Virus record (IMG/VR): IMGVR_UViG_3300034375_010308
Coordinates: 1-22,619 of that record
DNA: 22,619 nt
Direction: 5' to 3' (one strand)
Origin: a virus
The notes under the pieces were generated by a model, which did not search any database, had not been told where the DNA came from, and saw only the letters and a program-made list of their open reading frames with translations. Below are positions 18,981 to 22,619 of this stretch, in pieces. Position numbers and translations under genes: made by a program. Every line of letters begins with the position of its first letter. The stretch's first letter is position 1.

Positions 18981-20276
18981 TTATGCTGTAAAAAATACTG
19001 ATTCATCAACCATTGCGTTGACGTTTTTCTTAATTTTATTTATCATTGACTCTGATAAATCTCTAGATTTATTTTGCTCATTTACTGTAATTTTTCCTAA
19101 TATATTTTGAATAATAGAATTTTTTTGATCACTATCATACAATGGATAATTTAACGCAATACTTTCTAACATATTACGTTGATCTTCTGCCACTACATGT
19201 TTTGCAAAATAGTTAATCAATTGCTGTGCTTGCAAATCGTTAGACTCAAAAGTAAAATTATTAGGATTGTCTGGATCGTTATTTTTTATTTTCTTTACTA
19301 TAATAGAATTTTCTTCTAATTGTGTCAAGAAATTATTATACAAATTTTGTCTTTTATTTGATTCACTTATTTCTTGTGCAATTTGAGCTACTAATGGTAA
19401 GGTATCTGCAACTGTTTCATCTATTGTTCTAACAGTAAACATTTCTTCTAATTCTGAAGTATCTTGAGTTTCACTAATTGTGGGAGCAAAATTTTCTTTA
19501 GATTCTGAGTAACCTTTTTTAGTTACAATTTTCTTTAAATTTTCTCTCATTTTATGTTTTTTACTAGCACAAGCTTCTATAATATCTTGACTATTTTCAT
19601 TAACTAAATTATTTGTTACACTGTACTTAACAAATCTATTTAAATTATTAATGTTTTTAATTGTTTCAGTAATATGGTTTCCGAAGTCATCGTAAACATA
19701 ACCACCTTCAGAAACGTGTCTTAACATTGCCTTAGCAGCAGTTAAATTGTTAAATGGTAGCTTATTTCTTTCACCATTAGATTCAATAAAAATTTGATGA
19801 ATGTTTCTACTTCTTGATCCACGTAGTTCTTCATTGACTTCCGTTTTATGTTTTATAATTAGTCTAGCAGATTCACAAGTAATGTAACTTGTTTTAGTAG
19901 ATCCAAAAGGTTTTTGAAAAGCTTCGTTTAAATCATTCATAGTATATGTATCCTGTTTTATTCTAAAAGCAAAATCTTTGGGAACTAAATGCCTACCATA
20001 TTGTTTGACTTGCCATTTGTAACCAAATTTTTTAACTGTTTTTTTGATTTTATTGATCATTTCTTTTACATCTTGATAATCAGCTTGTCTACCTAAATAC
20101 ATTCTTACTGACTCTGGTTCTATAATAATCATACTACCAAGATCTGTAATATAAATATGTGCAGCATCCAAAGGATCAACAGTGTATTTTCCTTGATCTG
20201 TAAATATCTTTACAGAATGAGAAAAACTTTTTACTATATCAAAAACATGTTTACTTACAATATCTTGTGCTGCCAT
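18981..20276 (-). CDS. Conserved marine T4-like phage protein downstream of terminase (431 aa)
   Basis: A 431-residue protein, mostly soluble. The first half has mixed strands and helices: PLDAAHIYITDLGSMIIIEP (35-54), then a lysine-rich helix (KEMINKIKKTVKKFGYKW, 71-88). A likely conserved core spans 124-200: FGSTKTSYITCESARLIIKH, NEELRGSRSRNIHQIFIES, AAKAMLRHVSEGG. The second half is helical and charged with long Asn/Glu stretches. I recall proteins with a similar RGxRSRNI..IFxE core in cyanomyophages, location unknown. It is not the tail sheath that follows gp17 in T4. A late-type box GATAAATA lies 19 nt upstream with AAAGGAT between, so expression should be late and a virion role is likely but unproven. 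Confidence 0.82.
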   Translation of the reverse strand: MAAQDIVSKHVFDIVKSFSHSVKIFTDQGKYTVDPLDAAHIYITDLGSMIIIEPESVRMYLGRQADYQDVKEMINKIKKTVKKFGYKWQVKQYGRHLVPKDFAFRIKQDTYTMNDLNEAFQKPFGSTKTSYITCESARLIIKHKTEVNEELRGSRSRNIHQIFIESNGERNKLPFNNLTAAKAMLRHVSEGGYVYDDFGNHITETIKNINNLNRFVKYSVTNNLVNENSQDIIEACASKKHKMRENLKKIVTKKGYSESKENFAPTISETQDTSELEEMFTVRTIDETVADTLPLVAQIAQEISESNKRQNLYNNFLTQLEENSIIVKKIKNNDPDNPNNFTFESNDLQAQQLINYFAKHVVAEDQRNMLESIALNYPLYDSDQKNSIIQNILGKITVNEQNKSRDLSESMINKIKKNVNAMVDESVFFTA

Positions 20277-20295
20277 ATAAAATAATCCTTTAAAT

Positions 20296-20303
20296 TATTT
20301 ATC
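20296..20303 (-). promoter_or_regulatory. Late-type promoter box GATAAATA
   Basis: Minus-strand GATAAATA, one mismatch from the T4 late consensus TATAAATA, with 19 nt to the ATG at 20276 and AAAGGAT in between. It overlaps the TGA stop of the terminase gene (20302-20304). Confidence 0.65.
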
Positions 20304-21837
20304 ATATCATTGCAATTGGCATAGGCATAACAATATCATCATCAGCAATACTATCAGCTAATTTACTATAAACATCTGCTTCAAAGTTCATTACATAATT
20401 TATTATTATAGTAATTAACAAAGTACTCATAACCAAATCATCATGTTCTCCTTCTTTTGCAGCAAAACTGGGACCATGTGCAACAAATGTTTTTATTTCT
20501 TTAGTTAAATTTCTACTTAATATTTTTATTTTTTCATGCTCTACAAAATACTTTAATCTAGCACAAGCATCAACTTTTGTTTTTAGTGTAGTTGTCAGCC
20601 CCCGTGCTTTCCGGGGATTATCATGTACCCAACTACCAGGAAAATTTTCTTCTCCCATTTCCATTAACATTTTAACTACTGCTCTACCTACACCATTGTT
20701 TTCCAAACTCCAATACACATGATTTTCAGGTATAGTTTCATTTAATTTTTGCAGAATTAATTGCAATACTTTTAGCTGACCCTTCATGTCAGTTTTGTTG
20801 TTTTGCCATTCTGCAACTTGTACCATGTCAGGTAAACTAAAAACTTCTATAGCAGCATAATCACTACCAGTTCCAAAACTAGGATCAAGAGCAACAGCAT
20901 AAATTTTATCTTTATAGATATCTTGATACCACCTAATATTTGCATCAACTCTAACAGGGTCAACTCCTTCCATTGTAACTAATTTTAATGGATTTATAAG
21001 CGTTTCATCTGCTGTAATAAACTCACAATTATGCTCACGTCTGAAACGTTCTTCTCCTATTTTTTGGCGCTCATTTTCTGCCCAATCATCATCTCTATCT
21101 GGATGTTCACTCCAGTGACACATATATCTCTTAAAACCGTTTTTACCTAGTTCGGTTATATTTCCATATTCATCTTCCGGATTGCTTGCTTTCCATATTT
21201 GTGCAAATTGATCATTGTCTTGATTGGGTGTGCTAGTGATAATACATTTACCGCCAGTTGCTAAAGTAGGACTAAGTGAAGTCCAAAACTCATTAGCTAT
21301 TCTAGGAGGAACAAATGCAAACTCGTCTAAGTAAACTAATGTCAAACTCATACCACGTCCAGTGTTTTCTGTTGTAGCTTGAGCAACTATTCTGCTACCA
21401 TTATCAAATTCTATACTACCTTTGTTGTAACTTGTAGCACCTGCTTTAATCCATTCAGGCAATGTTTCGTATGCAAACCTTAATCTTGTCATAATTTCGC
21501 TAGCACCTAAATATTTGTTACTAGCTACCAAAATAGTACTATCAGGTTTAAACATGGCATACCATAATAGATATGCAGCGGCTGTAGTACTTTTACCAGT
21601 TTGCCTAGGCAACATTGCTATGCTATATCTAAAATCATTATAAACTTCTATTAGTTCTTTTTGAAATGGATATAGATGAAACTTCATCCTGCCTTTTACA
21701 GGATGCTGAACATTACAATATGTTTCTATAAAGTAGATAGGATCAGTCATACATCGTGCAAGCTCTTGGACTTGCACGTTTGTAAAGTTTTGAGTTAAAT
21801 GAGGTTTTTTAACAAGAACTGTATCAGCCACTCTCAT
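20302..21837 (-). CDS. 17: Large terminase subunit, gp17-like
   Basis: A 511-residue DNA-packaging motor and nuclease. ATPase domain: adenine-binding region YPFQKELI, Walker A LPRQTGKST (76-84), Walker B LVYLDEFA with D171 and the catalytic E172, and coupling motif TSTP (201-204). Nuclease domain, RNase H fold: D318 in VALDPSFGTGSDYAAIEVF, E379 in YWSLENNGVG, and D466 or D467 in GEHDDLVMSTL, matching T4 D401, E458 and D542. It is shorter than T4 gp17 (610), the difference being at the termini. During packaging it would dock on the portal and cut concatemeric DNA. The start overlaps the upstream stop as ATGA. The gene upstream is not a recognisable small terminase (gp16), and the one downstream is not the tail sheath, so T4 gene order is broken here. 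Confidence 0.96.
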   Translation of the reverse strand: MRVADTVLVKKPHLTQNFTNVQVQELARCMTDPIYFIETYCNVQHPVKGRMKFHLYPFQKELIEVYNDFRYSIAMLPRQTGKSTTAAAYLLWYAMFKPDSTILVASNKYLGASEIMTRLRFAYETLPEWIKAGATSYNKGSIEFDNGSRIVAQATTENTGRGMSLTLVYLDEFAFVPPRIANEFWTSLSPTLATGGKCIITSTPNQDNDQFAQIWKASNPEDEYGNITELGKNGFKRYMCHWSEHPDRDDDWAENERQKIGEERFRREHNCEFITADETLINPLKLVTMEGVDPVRVDANIRWYQDIYKDKIYAVALDPSFGTGSDYAAIEVFSLPDMVQVAEWQNNKTDMKGQLKVLQLILQKLNETIPENHVYWSLENNGVGRAVVKMLMEMGEENFPGSWVHDNPRKARGLTTTLKTKVDACARLKYFVEHEKIKILSRNLTKEIKTFVAHGPSFAAKEGEHDDLVMSTLLITIIINYVMNFEADVYSKLADSIADDDIVMPMPIAMI

Positions 21838-22619
21838 GCGGCCTCAGGTTGTATTTCCTTTCCCAAATCAGCTTTAATTCTATTAGCTAATGTAAGGTCA
21901 TTGGTGATTATATCAAGTAGTTTACCAAGAACATCAGCTAAAACTTTGCGTTGTTCCATTCCTGGTTTTATACCTTTTTCAAATTGATTAATTGCTGATC
22001 TAAATGTAGATAATTGTTCATCATTTAACAGTCCAGCTTTTACTAATGGCATCATCCTATTAATAATAGTTTGTACATTATTAGGATTCATTTCAGGCTG
22101 TGCTGTTAAAGGGCCTGTTATATCTGTTTCTGGAGCTTCATTTGCTCTTTTTTTTAAAGCTACAAGTGGATCAACATCTTCCATATATTTTGCTAGCTCA
22201 TCATATGCAGCATCAGACTTTTTTCTATCTTTTGGCTTCATTTTTTTTCTAGCATCTTTTTCTTGCTGAGATAAAAATTTTTCCATGTCTTGTTTACCTG
22301 CTTTTGTAGCATTATCTAATTCTGCATAAGGATCTGATTCTTGTATAGACTCTTGTTTTTTCTTTTTGCTTTTGAAAAAATCAGAAATATCGTCTAAACT
22401 AACACCAACACTTAAAGGTCCTTTTCCTAAACTTAAACTAGGACTTACACGAGTTTTGTTATCTTTTCCTTTACTTACTCTTCCTCCTAAACCTACATTC
22501 AAACCACTATTTCCCATTGCCTTTTTAAAAAGGTCTAGTCCTACACTCCAATCTGCTTCGCAAAATTCTTGATATCTCTTGTGCATATCAGACTCTTTTA
22601 AAGGATTATCTCCATATTG
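21834..22619 (-). CDS. Unknown protein upstream of terminase, 5' end cut by window edge
   Basis: The frame stays open from the stop at 21834 to the right edge. An ATG at 22586 could be the start (251 codons with stop), but eleven sense codons lie before it (…YGDNPLKESD) and no good ribosome-binding site is present, so the gene probably begins outside. Visible parts: a Gly-rich beta stretch (GLNVGLGGRVSKGKD, SPSLSLGKGPLSVGVSLD), a lysine-rich linker (FFKSKKKKQES, ARKKMKPKDRKKSD) and a helical C-terminal domain (NPNNVQTIINRMMPLVKAGL, then FRSAINQFEKGIKPGMEQR). I do not recognise it. It occupies the position of small terminase gp16 in T4 but does not resemble it. It ends with an ATGA overlap into the terminase gene. 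Confidence 0.82.
   Translation of the reverse strand, partial: QYGDNPLKESDMHKRYQEFCEADWSVGLDLFKKAMGNSGLNVGLGGRVSKGKDNKTRVSPSLSLGKGPLSVGVSLDDISDFFKSKKKKQESIQESDPYAELDNATKAGKQDMEKFLSQQEKDARKKMKPKDRKKSDAAYDELAKYMEDVDPLVALKKRANEAPETDITGPLTAQPEMNPNNVQTIINRMMPLVKAGLLNDEQLSTFRSAINQFEKGIKPGMEQRKVLADVLGKLLDIITNDLTLANRIKADLGKEIQPEAA

Overview
The window is a 22.6 kb piece of an AT-rich T4-like myophage genome, most likely a marine one. The identification rests on a T4 replication/recombination/packaging set in one place: large terminase (gp17), ssDNA-binding protein gp32, UvsX, UvsY, UvsW, primase gp61 and helicase gp41. Several small proteins have the look of conserved hypotheticals that I remember from marine T4-like phages of cyanobacteria and SAR11. 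The low G+C (one sampled 60-base line, 19081-19140, is 18% G+C) favours a SAR11-type or similar AT-rich host over a cyanobacterium, but this is inference. There are no tRNA or rRNA genes, no integrase, no IS element and no CRISPR array. No gene-free stretch exceeds about 140 bases.

Layout. Nearly everything is on the minus strand, so the reading order is right to left. From the right edge: a truncated unknown gene, the terminase, and an unknown 431-residue protein (22619-18981). Next come gp32, UvsX, a small acidic protein and UvsY (18855-16061). Then an AAA ATPase, a zinc-ribbon protein, a Bax-inhibitor-1-like membrane protein and UvsW (15970-12464). After a plus-strand gene at 12036, a four-gene cluster follows (11899-9723): an unknown protein, a probable clamp-loader small subunit, a C2H2-type zinc-finger protein and a miniature DNA polymerase III alpha-like protein. 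Then a plus-strand gene (9387), a virion-type protein (9351-8557), primase and helicase (8544-6191), a small plus-strand gene (5994), and a run of structural-looking or unknown genes to the left edge. That run includes two tandem Pol-beta-type nucleotidyltransferases.

Regulation. Two promoter classes can be read. Sigma-70-like promoters stand before gp32, the AAA operon, primase-helicase, the 11899 operon and the 12036 gene. T4-late-like boxes ([T/G/A]ATAAATA) stand before the structural or unknown blocks. Four of these boxes lie exactly 19 nt from the start codon, and four of the six minus-strand boxes are embedded in the stop codon of the gene upstream. Genes within blocks are tightly coupled by ATGA or TAATG overlaps.

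Most interesting items: the gp32 leader, with two perfect inverted repeats and four 10-nt tandem repeats ending at the ribosome-binding site; the 194-residue PolIII-alpha-like protein that keeps all three positions of the catalytic Asp triad; the phage BI-1 homologue with Asp-to-Asn at the pH-sensor position; the tandem nucleotidyltransferases, one with a basic N-terminal extension that begins with a prohead-protease-like motif; and primase-helicase mRNA that appears to be leaderless.
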